Notes: generated by a model not told the origin, from the letters alone. A DNA stretch of 10,572 nucleotides from Lachnospiraceae bacterium UBA3802 (GCA_002369155.1 DFEM01000052.1:1-10572), one strand, 5' to 3'. Positions 1 to 6,277 are shown, counted from the stretch's first letter. Made by a program: numbers and translations.

Positions 1-306
1 CAGAATATTATCAAAAACTGCATCGAGCATATGGAGGACGGCGGACAGCTTTTCGTGTCGCTTGCCGATACCAATATTTTTACGCAACTTACAATAAAAG
101 ACACGGGCTGCGGAATTGCGGCAGATGATATTCCTCACATTTTCGAGCGTTTTTACAAGGGCAAAAACGCGGGCAAAGACAGCGTGGGAATAGGACTGGC
201 TTTGTCAAAATCCATACTTGAGGAAGAACAGGCCGAGATAAATGTGGAAAGCACCGAGGGTGTTGGAACAAGATTTATTATCAAGTTTTACAAGACACTT
301 ATATAA
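1..306 (+). CDS. Sensor histidine kinase, C-terminal ATPase domain (5' partial)
   Basis: The reading frame is open from base 1, so the N-terminal sensor, membrane and dimerisation parts lie outside the window; 101 codons are visible. All the ATP-binding boxes of a HATPase_c domain are present in order: an N-box (NIIKNCIEH, visible residues 2-10), a G1 box DTGCGI (34-39), an F-box FERFY (48-52) and a G2 box GIGLALSK (63-70). The protein ends a normal distance after G2 with GTRFIIKFYKTLI. It would phosphorylate a partner response regulator, probably encoded just upstream. The FYKGKNAGKDSVGIGLAL style is common in Firmicute kinases that sit next to FtsX-type ABC transporters (family knowledge), but no ATPase or permease gene follows here. 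The next start codon lies one base after the stop. Confidence 0.95.
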   Translation, partial: QNIIKNCIEHMEDGGQLFVSLADTNIFTQLTIKDTGCGIAADDIPHIFERFYKGKNAGKDSVGIGLALSKSILEEEQAEINVESTEGVGTRFIIKFYKTLI

Positions 307-307
307 G

Positions 308-1006
308 ATGGAAAAAGATTTATTTGAACCGATAAAAGAATACTTTAGTTTACTTGGCTACAGCTGCGACGGAGAAGTTAACGACATCGATCTTTATATG
401 CAAAAAGATGACGAATCCGTTGCCGTAGAACTTAAGCAGTCCATTGATTTTAAGGCAATCCGTCAGGCGGCGCTAAGACAAAAAATTGTCGACACCGTTT
501 ATATTGGAACCTTTATGCCAAAGAATCTTCGCTCAAGAGAAAACAGGGAAAAGATATATCTTTTAAAAAGACTTGGCATAGGACTTATAGTTGTATCCAA
601 AAGAAGTAATCGCGCCGAGATAATATCCGAGCCCGTTGTGTCGGAACTCTCTTCTTTTAAGGTGCGAAACAAAAAGAAAAAGAGTGCACTTGAAAAAGAA
701 TTCGGTAAAAGAAAAGTCAGATCGAATGTCGGAGGCGTAACGGGAACCAAGTTAATGACCGGATATCGCGAGGATGCTCTCCTTGTACTTGATTCGCTTA
801 AAGAACTTGGCGGTGAGGCATCGCCAAAGGCAATAAAAGCAATTTGTGAAGTTGAAAAAACGCCCAATATTTTAAGAGACAATCATTACGGCTGGTTTGT
901 TCATGTGGATAAAGGTTTATATGCTTTATCCGATAAAGGGTGCGAAGCGCTTAAGGAATATGCGGAGTCAATAAAGATACTAAGAACGAACGAAGCAAAG
1001 AATTAG
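308..1006 (+). CDS. DUF2161 family protein, PD-(D/E)XK nuclease-like
   Basis: The product is 232 residues and matches my memory of DUF2161 over its whole length, a family annotated as putative PD-(D/E)XK phosphodiesterases. The start MEKDLFEPIKEYFSLLGY is the typical helix before the core. Candidate catalytic residues are E23, D28 (in DIDLY) and the E41-L-K43 signature in VAVELKQ. The conserved basic stretch, the NVGG-T-LMTGYREDAL segment and the C-terminal NILRDNHYGWFVHVDKGLYALS winged-helix-like end are all present. The frame is open back to 242, but those codons overlap the kinase gene out of frame. ATG 308 gives the family-like N-terminus and lies 1 nt after the kinase stop. No clear Shine-Dalgarno sequence precedes it, so translational coupling to the kinase is likely. 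The biological role and substrate are unknown. Confidence 0.85.
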   Translation: MEKDLFEPIKEYFSLLGYSCDGEVNDIDLYMQKDDESVAVELKQSIDFKAIRQAALRQKIVDTVYIGTFMPKNLRSRENREKIYLLKRLGIGLIVVSKRSNRAEIISEPVVSELSSFKVRNKKKKSALEKEFGKRKVRSNVGGVTGTKLMTGYREDALLVLDSLKELGGEASPKAIKAICEVEKTPNILRDNHYGWFVHVDKGLYALSDKGCEALKEYAESIKILRTNEAKN

Positions 1007-1069
1007 CAGGTTTGAAAAATAATACCTAAGAAAGAAAAATTACAGACATAATTTTATGAAAGGGAAAAT

Positions 1070-2413
1070 ATGAAAACACCCACAATAGAAACCGAAAGAC
1101 TGTTACTCAGACCCCTTGTTTTCGAGGATTGCTACGAAGCGTTTGAGAGATGGACTTCCGATCCCGATGTTGCAAGATATATGCGTTACAATGCCCACAA
1201 GAGTGTTGAAGAAACCAAGGAATGGCTTTCAACGGTAGATGAAGAAAGCGATACCGCATATGATTTTGCAATCTGCGTTAAGGCTGAAGGAAATTATCTT
1301 TGCGGAAGCTGCGGAGTATATTTTTCAAAAAGGAGCAATGTTTGGAATGTAGGATATAACCTTGCCAAAGATCATTGGAGACAGGGCTACGGAACAGAAG
1401 TTATGACCGCGCTTGTGAACTTTTTGAAAAATGACCTGAAAGTAACCGCAATAGAAGGCATGTTTGCAAATGAGAATGTTGTATCGGGACATGTTATGAA
1501 AAAATGCGGATTCGAAACAGTCGGACAAATCGAAGATTATAAATTTGACGGCGTTACAAAACATGACTGCGAACTCTTAAGAATCAACGTAAAAGGTGAA
1601 AAAAAGAAGTTTAAGTTATCAAACGGAATCGAGATTGAACCCATAGGTTACGGTACATATCTTGCGGAGGAAGGAAGTATCAAAAAAGCGGTAAACGCCG
1701 GTTACAGATATTTTGATACGGCTTCTTTTTATAAGAACGAAGAGATGATCGGCAAAGAATTGAAAGATTCGGGACTTAAGAGAGAGGATTTATTCATCGC
1801 AAGCAAAATCTGGCCCACGGAATTCGGCTACAAAGAGGCATTTGAAGCATTTGAAAGATCGATTAACAAGCTTCAGACGGACTACCTTGATCTTTATCTT
1901 TTACATTGGCCGCGAGAAAAGGGCGACAGCCAGTGGAAAAGCCATCTTTGCCAGACCTGGAAAGCAGTTTGTGAATTGTATAATGCCGGAAAGATTAAGG
2001 CAATCGGTGTCAGCAATTTCCTTCCTCATCATATGAAGGTACTCGAAGAAAACTTTGAGATTTTACCGATGGTCAATCAGCTTGAACTTCATATCGGATA
2101 TATGCAGAATTACGCAGTGGATTATTGCAGGGAAAGAAACATCCACATTCAGGCATGGAGTCCTTTGGGAAGAGGAAGGATAAAAGAAAATCCTTTCATC
2201 GTAAAAATGGCCGAGAAGTATATGGTTACACCCGAAAAGCTCATGTTAAGATTTTTGAATCAGCAGGATATATCCATTATACCGAAGTCAAATAATGAAG
2301 AGCGAATGAAAGCGAATCTCGATATTTACGATTTTACGATTGATGAATTCGATATGTCTCTTCTTTTATCACTTCCGCAGCTTGGATTTTCCGATGAGCA
2401 CCCGGATTTATAA
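1070..2413 (+). CDS. GNAT N-acetyltransferase / aldo-keto reductase fusion
   Basis: A 447-residue two-domain enzyme. Residues 1 to about 172 form a RimJ/RimL-type GNAT domain: IETERLLLRPLVFED at the start, the acetyl-CoA loop HWRQGYGTEVM, and KKCGFETVGQ near the end. Residues about 178-447 are a complete aldo/keto reductase, an NADPH-dependent carbonyl reductase barrel. The catalytic tetrad is D216 and Y221 (FDTASFY), K246 (ASKIW) and H279 (LLHWP), followed by GKIKAIGVSNF and the cofactor region IIPKSNNEERMKAN. Both domains look intact and share one frame with no internal stop, with only a short Lys-rich linker (KGEKKK). The start has a GAAAGGG site at 1058-1064, 5 nt upstream. The usual forms of both families are separate proteins. 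The substrates of both halves are unknown; neither half looks degraded. Confidence 0.93.
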   Translation: MKTPTIETERLLLRPLVFEDCYEAFERWTSDPDVARYMRYNAHKSVEETKEWLSTVDEESDTAYDFAICVKAEGNYLCGSCGVYFSKRSNVWNVGYNLAKDHWRQGYGTEVMTALVNFLKNDLKVTAIEGMFANENVVSGHVMKKCGFETVGQIEDYKFDGVTKHDCELLRINVKGEKKKFKLSNGIEIEPIGYGTYLAEEGSIKKAVNAGYRYFDTASFYKNEEMIGKELKDSGLKREDLFIASKIWPTEFGYKEAFEAFERSINKLQTDYLDLYLLHWPREKGDSQWKSHLCQTWKAVCELYNAGKIKAIGVSNFLPHHMKVLEENFEILPMVNQLELHIGYMQNYAVDYCRERNIHIQAWSPLGRGRIKENPFIVKMAEKYMVTPEKLMLRFLNQQDISIIPKSNNEERMKANLDIYDFTIDEFDMSLLLSLPQLGFSDEHPDL

Positions 2414-2430
2414 GCAATCTTTTATGATTG

Positions 2431-2459
2431 TTGACATACTGATTTGGTTCATTTATTAT
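2431..2459 (+). promoter_or_regulatory. Sigma-A promoter of the leader/kinase-GNAT transcript
   Basis: A perfect -35 box TTGACA (2431-2436) is followed by a 17-nt spacer and a -10 box TATTAT (2454-2459, one mismatch to TATAAT). It begins 18 nt after the stop of the preceding gene. Transcription would start near 2466, giving a leader of about 135 nt before the ATG at 2603. This is the best promoter match in the window. Confidence 0.8.
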
Positions 2460-2497
2460 CGACAATAAGAGTTAACTCAAATACGGAGGAAAAGAAC

Positions 2498-2530
2498 ATG
2501 GTAATGTTTAGAAAATTAAGAAATATCTAA
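2498..2530 (+). CDS. Putative regulatory leader peptide MVMFRKLRNI
   Basis: A 10-codon ORF (ATG to TAA) has an excellent Shine-Dalgarno sequence, GGAGGA at 2485-2490, 7 nt before the start. It sits about 32 nt downstream of the predicted transcription start and 72 nt before the main gene. The sequence MVMFRKLRNI resembles the start of the macrolide-arrest leader ErmBL, which I recall as MLVFQMRNVD. It also carries a basic-X-basic KLR element like the RLR motif of ErmD and mef leaders (established knowledge, from memory). It ends 2 nt before a perfect hairpin. Read together, this suggests a peptide whose translation or arrest controls the downstream gene. A chance ORF is the alternative, but the ribosome binding site is unusually good for that. 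Confidence 0.65.
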   Translation: MVMFRKLRNI

Positions 2531-2532
2531 TG

Positions 2533-2595
2533 GCATGAAACTTATAATATAGTTTCATGCTTCGGTAACTTCGAAACAAAACTATATATAAGGAG
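2533..2595 (+). promoter_or_regulatory. Leader RNA hairpin with competing pairing near the ribosome binding site
   Basis: GCATGAAACT (2533-2542) and AGTTTCATGC (2551-2560) form a perfect 10-bp stem with an 8-nt loop. There is no U-run after it, so it is not an intrinsic terminator. Bases 2547-2555 (ATATAGTTT), covering part of the loop and 3' arm, are also perfectly complementary to 2579-2587 (AAACTATAT). That segment ends just before the main gene's Shine-Dalgarno AAGGAG (2590-2595). The two pairings exclude each other. A ribosome paused near the end of the leader peptide would cover the first arm and favour the second pairing. The direction of control cannot be read from sequence alone, and the second pairing is AT-rich and may be weak. 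Confidence 0.5.
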
Positions 2596-2602
2596 AATCG
2601 AA

Positions 2603-3703
2603 ATGATATTTCAAGACAATATAATCAAAGAATATTTACGTAACGTTTATTTTATTTCAGGTACGCCCTGCGGCGGCAAGACCACGATAACAAGAGCACT
2701 TGGAGAAAAATACAATATCCCTGTTTACGTTATCGACGATCAGATGTCGGTACATCAGTTAAAGGCAGACAAGGAACATCAGCCCAATATGACCAAAGAG
2801 TTTAAGGATGCGGATGAGTTCTTTGGAAGAAGCGTTGAAGAGTACAGAAACTGGTTAATCGGAAACAGCAGAGAACAGCTCGACTTTATCCTGCTCGATC
2901 TAATAAAGATGTCACAGGATAAAAGAGTTTTATGCGATATTCACATTGTGGCTGAAGAGGCATTTAAGTTTACGGATCCCGAAAGAATCGCATTTCTCAT
3001 AAAAGAGCCGAAAAATCTTGTGGACGATTACTGTAACAGACCGGATCATCAGCCTTTCAGTGATTTTATCCATTCTGCGTCAGATTACGAGAAAGCCAAG
3101 GCAACCTGTAACGAGACTTTATATTCACTGAATATCGAACGCTATAATTTCATCAAAAACAGTGATTTCTTCTGGCTTGAGAGAGACAATAACCGAAGCG
3201 TCGAAGAGACTGCGGATTTGGTGGCAGCGCATTTCGGCTGGAACAATCAGGCAGACGTTACGATAGAAAAAGTCAATAAAGGAACTCCTCTTGCAGTTGA
3301 ACTTTTATCATTTATCGAAAATTGTTCATATGAAGCAAAGGATCATATTGCGGGACTTGTAAGAAACTGGGAGTTTACCGACTGGGAAACGATGTTTGCA
3401 GCCAAAGTAGACGGAAAAGTAATAGGAATGGCATCGGCATTAAAAGAAGATTATTATCCCATGCCCAATCTTTTTCCCTGGGTATCCTGCATCTTTATTG
3501 ACGAAGGTTATCGCGGACAGAGAATAAGCGGCAAGCTTATCGACTATGCCAATGAATATTTAAAAAAGCAGGGATTTGAGAAAAGCTATATTCCAACCTG
3601 CCCCGGAAATGTCGGATTGTACGAGCATTACGGATATTCATTTGTAAGAGAAATCACCAATTACGGCGGCGATAACGATTTGTTATATGTAAAAGAAATT
3701 TAA
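2603..3703 (+). CDS. P-loop kinase-like domain fused to GNAT acetyltransferase
   Basis: A 366-residue protein. The N-terminal part, about residues 1-205, is a P-loop NTPase with Walker A GTPCGGKTT (residues 20-28). After the second strand comes an acidic VIDD (43-46), as in small-molecule kinases of the shikimate/chloramphenicol phosphotransferase type. The C-terminal part, about 215-366, is a GNAT domain with an acetyl-CoA loop YRGQRISGKLI starting at residue 303 and the ending NVGLYEHYGYSFVRE. The start has AAGGAG at 2590-2595, 7 nt upstream. The gene has its own promoter and leader peptide upstream and a terminator 15 nt after its stop, so it is a single-gene transcript. The combination of a phosphorylating and an acetylating domain under a leader peptide recalls antibiotic-modifying enzymes. 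The substrate is unknown, and the kinase assignment rests on fold motifs only. Confidence 0.85.
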   Translation: MIFQDNIIKEYLRNVYFISGTPCGGKTTITRALGEKYNIPVYVIDDQMSVHQLKADKEHQPNMTKEFKDADEFFGRSVEEYRNWLIGNSREQLDFILLDLIKMSQDKRVLCDIHIVAEEAFKFTDPERIAFLIKEPKNLVDDYCNRPDHQPFSDFIHSASDYEKAKATCNETLYSLNIERYNFIKNSDFFWLERDNNRSVEETADLVAAHFGWNNQADVTIEKVNKGTPLAVELLSFIENCSYEAKDHIAGLVRNWEFTDWETMFAAKVDGKVIGMASALKEDYYPMPNLFPWVSCIFIDEGYRGQRISGKLIDYANEYLKKQGFEKSYIPTCPGNVGLYEHYGYSFVREITNYGGDNDLLYVKEI

Positions 3704-3718
3704 TATAACATAAAAATG

Positions 3719-3752
3719 AAAATCGAGGGTGTGTATGCACCTTCGATTTTTT
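3719..3752 (+). terminator. Intrinsic terminator of the kinase-GNAT gene
   Basis: A 13-bp stem (3719-3731 with 3738-3750, one G-U pair) closes a 6-nt loop TGTATG. The 3' arm runs into TTTTTT (3747-3752). It begins 15 nt after the preceding stop codon. Confidence 0.85.
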
Positions 3753-3841
3753 ACATGAGAAGACTGACAAATAATTTTATTCTGCTGCCGAAGAAACTCA
3801 CTCTGCGAGAGAGAGGGCTTCTACTCGATTTGTAGTTTTTA

Positions 3842-3850
3842 TGATAGAAT
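3842..3850 (+). promoter_or_regulatory. Putative extended -10 promoter of the HExxH gene
   Basis: TG-A-TAGAAT (TG at 3842-3843, hexamer at 3845-3850) fits an extended -10 element 29 nt before the start codon. No convincing -35 box lies at the right distance. It resembles the element at 4790-4798, and both are preceded by a similar AGTTTT...ATG stretch. Confidence 0.4.
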
Positions 3851-3879
3851 AATCTAAGATTATTAAACGAAGGTGTTTT

Positions 3880-4587
3880 ATGAAAAGAATCAGAATAAAC
3901 ATTTCATATATAATCGGTATATTTCTTCTTTGTCTGATCGGGTTCGAAGTTTTCAGAATGATTAGAACAATCGACAGTGTAGGGGATTTTATTTATTACA
4001 TTCCCGAGACAATTTGTTATATCGGAGGAGTAATCTTCGTACTCGGCAATATACTCGGAATACTTCCGGTGGGAAATTACAGAAAAGAACTCTTCGAGGG
4101 CCTTTGCGGATATTTAAAGGAAAACGGGGAGAAGCCCTTTGCCCCGTACAGAATTCCCGAAGATTATTATGAAAGATTAGGAAAAGATATAAGAGATGAA
4201 GAGGTTCTCAATCTTATAGCAAAAGAGGTTGTTTCATACTGCGGAGTTAATGTCGGAAATCTTGCTGTTTACAATCAGAGCAATCTTATCGAAGCTGCAG
4301 GAACCTATAATTCCGAAACAGATGAAATTCATATAAGCGTTGCCAATACACGAACGATTGATGAAGTGCTTGCAGTACTGATTCACGAGTGCATGCATTA
4401 CATCCTGAAAGAAAAAGAACTCTGGCTTGAGGATGAAAGAGATAACGAATTCCTAACCGACCTTTCGTGTCTTTTCTATGGCTTTACAGACCAGATAAAT
4501 AAAGGTTATATCATGGTAGGATATTTAAAGAGAAACGAAATCAGATATATAAGAAAACTGTTAAGAAGGTTTGATGAAAAGGGATGA
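3880..4587 (+). CDS. Membrane-anchored HExxH zinc metalloprotease-like protein
   Basis: A 235-residue protein. Two N-terminal hydrophobic segments, about residues 7-27 and 37-64, would anchor it in the membrane by a hairpin. A soluble domain follows. It carries the zinc signature H169-E-C-M-H173 (LIHECMHYIL) and a second conserved-looking element, NEFLTDLSCLFYGF, where E190 is a candidate third zinc ligand as in gluzincins. The loop GTYNSETDEIHIS before the zinc helix is typical of small ImmA/IrrE- or M78-like bacterial peptidases that display a strand beside the active site. The start is ATG 3880 with AAGGTG at 3870-3875. The gene stands alone between two terminators. Substrate and exact family are not recognised; a proteolytic regulator or stress protein is an inference. 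Confidence 0.8.
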   Translation: MKRIRINISYIIGIFLLCLIGFEVFRMIRTIDSVGDFIYYIPETICYIGGVIFVLGNILGILPVGNYRKELFEGLCGYLKENGEKPFAPYRIPEDYYERLGKDIRDEEVLNLIAKEVVSYCGVNVGNLAVYNQSNLIEAAGTYNSETDEIHISVANTRTIDEVLAVLIHECMHYILKEKELWLEDERDNEFLTDLSCLFYGFTDQINKGYIMVGYLKRNEIRYIRKLLRRFDEKG

Positions 4588-4671
4588 AAGCATAAACAGG
4601 CATGTTAATAATCATATAATAGATTTATTCTAAAGTCTTTGGAAAATTTCGAATATGTAGCATAAGTCGTT

Positions 4672-4704
4672 AAAATAATCGTCATGCATGGCGGTTATTT
4701 TTTT
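4672..4704 (+). terminator. Intrinsic terminator of the HExxH gene
   Basis: A 13-bp stem (4672-4684 with 4689-4701, two G-U pairs) closes a TGCA loop. The 3' arm ends in a T-run that reaches 4704. It lies 84 nt after the stop codon. Confidence 0.8.
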
Positions 4705-4789
4705 GTCTCAATATATCTCGTAAGCGAGAGCTTTCAAAGCTATCGAAAGAACTATTTCTTATAGGGTAATGACTCTACAGTTTTCTTTA

Positions 4790-4798
4790 TGGTAAAAT
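4790..4798 (+). promoter_or_regulatory. Putative extended -10 promoter of the lipoprotein gene
   Basis: TG-G-TAAAAT (TG at 4790-4791, hexamer at 4793-4798) fits an extended -10 element. The region 17 nt upstream (TGACTC, 4770-4775) is only a weak -35. It would give a leader of about 125 nt before the lipoprotein start, containing the hairpin at 4851-4881. Confidence 0.45.
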
Positions 4799-4929
4799 GA
4801 AAAATGGAAACAATGATTAATTTAGTTTAAAAGGGAATTCTATTATTTTTGCTCCTGATGCTTTTTCATAAGATAAGGAGCAGTGTTATTTAGAAAAATC
4901 GCAATATTCCTAAATAGATGAGGTACTTA

Positions 4930-5544
4930 ATGAAGAGATTTAAGTATATTATGCTTGCTTGTATTATTATTTGCAGCATAGGATGCCAAAACAAAAACTC
5001 AGCAATAGTTCCGACGGATGATGTTATTGTTGATAATAACTATGTTACTCCTGTCGTAAAGAATGATAGTAATGTTCAAAATGAAATAAAATCATCTGTA
5101 AATCTAACAGGAATTCCTAAAAATCAGCAGTATATGTGGGAATCAGATGCGGATTATTCGGATATGCCTGGTAAAACCAACATAAAGAAAATTGCTTTAT
5201 ATTGGTATCAGGAGCCGGCAGAAGATATGCCCCTGTATACTTTGTATGAATGTGTTGAATTTTCAGAGAACGAAGTTATATATCAAAGTGGCCAAACTCC
5301 AGGATCGGAAATTGTTAAGTACGAATTAACAGAAGAAGATAAGGAAAGATATTTAAATGCTATTGATTACGAAATTGTCGAGGGCAAAGCGACAGGCAAT
5401 GGTAAATGGAATGTTTCTTTTGAGTTTGAAAACGGTGATTGTTATGTATGCCATTTTTCATCAGATCGCGAAGCAGAACTTTTAAGAACATTGTTTGATA
5501 AAGTTGAAATGACAGACTATGACATTTCGCTTGCGGGATTTTAA
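4930..5544 (+). CDS. Predicted lipoprotein of unknown function
   Basis: The product is 204 residues. It begins with a lipoprotein signal peptide: KRFK, a hydrophobic run YIMLACIIICSIG, and a lipidation cysteine at residue 19 (SIGC, slightly unusual because serine is at -3). A polar Asn/Ser-rich linker follows to about residue 60, then a globular domain with alternating strands (IKKIALYWY, YTLYECVEF, WNVSFEF, CYVCHF) and the helix DREAELLRTLFDKV. I chose ATG 4930 because GAGG (4920-4923) lies 6 nt upstream and the signal peptide is cleaner. ATG 4918 is in frame but lacks a ribosome binding site. The mature protein would sit on the outer face of the membrane. I do not recognise the family. Base use is more AT-rich than in the genes to the left. 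Confidence 0.8.
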   Translation: MKRFKYIMLACIIICSIGCQNKNSAIVPTDDVIVDNNYVTPVVKNDSNVQNEIKSSVNLTGIPKNQQYMWESDADYSDMPGKTNIKKIALYWYQEPAEDMPLYTLYECVEFSENEVIYQSGQTPGSEIVKYELTEEDKERYLNAIDYEIVEGKATGNGKWNVSFEFENGDCYVCHFSSDREAELLRTLFDKVEMTDYDISLAGF

Positions 5545-5638
5545 TTATTTCAAATAACACAAAGAATTTCAGTTTTTCTGAATAGATTATCTTCCAGTAT
5601 TATTGACTATGAAAAATGCTGTTTATAGAGGTATTGAT

Positions 5639-6157
5639 ATGGGCGAAATTGATGAGAATTATATGAAAAGGTGCTATGAATTAGCGATAAGCGCAGGTAA
5701 AAAAGGGTTTGACACTTTTGGTGCGCTATTGGTTTGTGACGGTAATATTTTGGAAGAAGCTGAGAATACTGCTGTTTTTGAAAAGAAAATTTTTGGACAT
5801 GCAGAATTTAATCTTGTTCACAAGTGTGCAAATAAATATACCGACGACATTTTAGAAAAATCTGTAGTCTACACAAGCTGTGCTCCATGTGAGAGGTGCT
5901 TGGCAGCAATAGCTTCACTTGGAGTTCATCAGGTTGTATGTGGAGTTTCATACAAAGAATTCTGCAAATTACTTCCGTTTGATTACCGGGCAGTAGACAG
6001 AGAAGGTTTGCTTAAGCAACTTGGAATAGATATGACACTTAAGGAATCAGTGCTTGAGGATGAAGGTATGCATGTCTTTGAATGGTGGGGCGGAGAACAT
6101 CGTCCATTGGAAGAACTTATCGCAGAAATGGATGAAGTGAAGAAGAGAAGTGAATAG
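5639..6157 (+). CDS. Zinc-dependent nucleoside/cytidine deaminase-like protein
   Basis: With the start at ATG 5639 the product is 172 residues. It has both zinc motifs of the cytidine deaminase superfamily: H54-A-E56 (GHAEFNLVH), giving the first ligand and the proton-shuttle Glu, and P83-C84-E-R-C87 (CAPCERC), giving the two cysteine ligands. The FGALLVCDGNIL strand pair before them is typical of nucleoside, guanine and tRNA-adenosine deaminases. The C-terminal part (about 115-172, rich in Glu with HVFEWWGGEHRP) is not a standard extension that I recognise. In-frame starts TTG 5603 and ATG 5609 lack a ribosome binding site. ATG 5639 has AGAGGT (5627-5632) about 7 nt upstream. The substrate is uncertain; base-specific residues cannot be assigned by eye. 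It lies 94 nt after the lipoprotein gene and may share its transcript. Confidence 0.85.
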   Translation: MGEIDENYMKRCYELAISAGKKGFDTFGALLVCDGNILEEAENTAVFEKKIFGHAEFNLVHKCANKYTDDILEKSVVYTSCAPCERCLAAIASLGVHQVVCGVSYKEFCKLLPFDYRAVDREGLLKQLGIDMTLKESVLEDEGMHVFEWWGGEHRPLEELIAEMDEVKKRSE

Positions 6158-6180
6158 ATAACCTTCAGTTTTATAGACGA

Positions 6181-6199
6181 TGACAAATCGGGATTTGTC
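6181..6199 (+). repeat. Near-palindromic repeat, copy 1
   Basis: TGACAAATCGGGATTTGT (6181-6198) is identical to 7639-7656. This copy continues with C, giving a 7-bp inverted repeat GACAAAT/ATTTGTC around a CGGG loop. It lies 24 nt after the deaminase stop. There is no T-run, so it is not a normal terminator. Confidence 0.75.
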
Positions 6200-6223
6200 G
6201 GGTTGACGGCTGGAACATATAAT
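6195..6223 (+). promoter_or_regulatory. Weak candidate promoter overlapping repeat copy 1
   Basis: TTGTCG (6195-6200, 4 of 6 matches to TTGACA) lies 17 nt before a perfect TATAAT (6218-6223). The -35 falls in the right arm of the palindromic repeat. A transcript from here would run into the inverted repeat at 6278-6334. Confidence 0.3.
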
Positions 6224-6277
6224 CGGAATTAAACGAACTAAGAATATTAAAGTTTTTGCTGAACAATGAATGATAAC

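Larger units (their letters stand above)
4588..4929 (+). other. Intergenic region of 342 bp: terminator, promoter, hairpins
   Basis: Nothing is recognised in 4588-4671. A terminator lies at 4672-4704. After it come a small hairpin TCTCG-TAAG-CGAGA and a short palindrome AGCTTTCAAAGCT (about 4712-4742), then an extended -10 promoter at 4790-4798. A hairpin with arms GCTCCT (4851-4856) and AGGAGC (4876-4881) masks an AAGGAG sequence. A 12-codon GTG-started ORF (4883-4921) ends within the first possible ATG (4918) of the next gene. Its AAGGAG lies only 2 nt from the GTG, so translation is doubtful. Confidence 0.5.

Noticed and set aside
242..307. N-terminal extension of the DUF2161 frame
   Set aside because: These codons overlap the kinase gene in another frame and encode nothing family-like; the family N-terminus begins at ATG 308.
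1012..1052. Promoter between DUF2161 and GNAT-AKR (TTGAAA and CATAAT)
   Set aside because: The two boxes are 29 nt apart; at the correct 17-nt distance only a poor AAAAAT is found.
2415..2430. CAATC/GATTG hairpin after the GNAT-AKR gene as a terminator
   Set aside because: The stem is only 5 bp with no GC-rich base and no T-run, and it abuts the TTGACA promoter box.
3765..3836. Diverged version of the 18-bp repeat (TGACAAAT ... GATTTGTAG) as ends of a small element
   Set aside because: Only 6-8 bases match at each end and the interior shows no structure shared with the other copies; chance is sufficient.
5603..5638. Earlier TTG and ATG starts of the deaminase
   Set aside because: No ribosome binding site precedes them, while ATG 5639 has AGAGGT at correct spacing.
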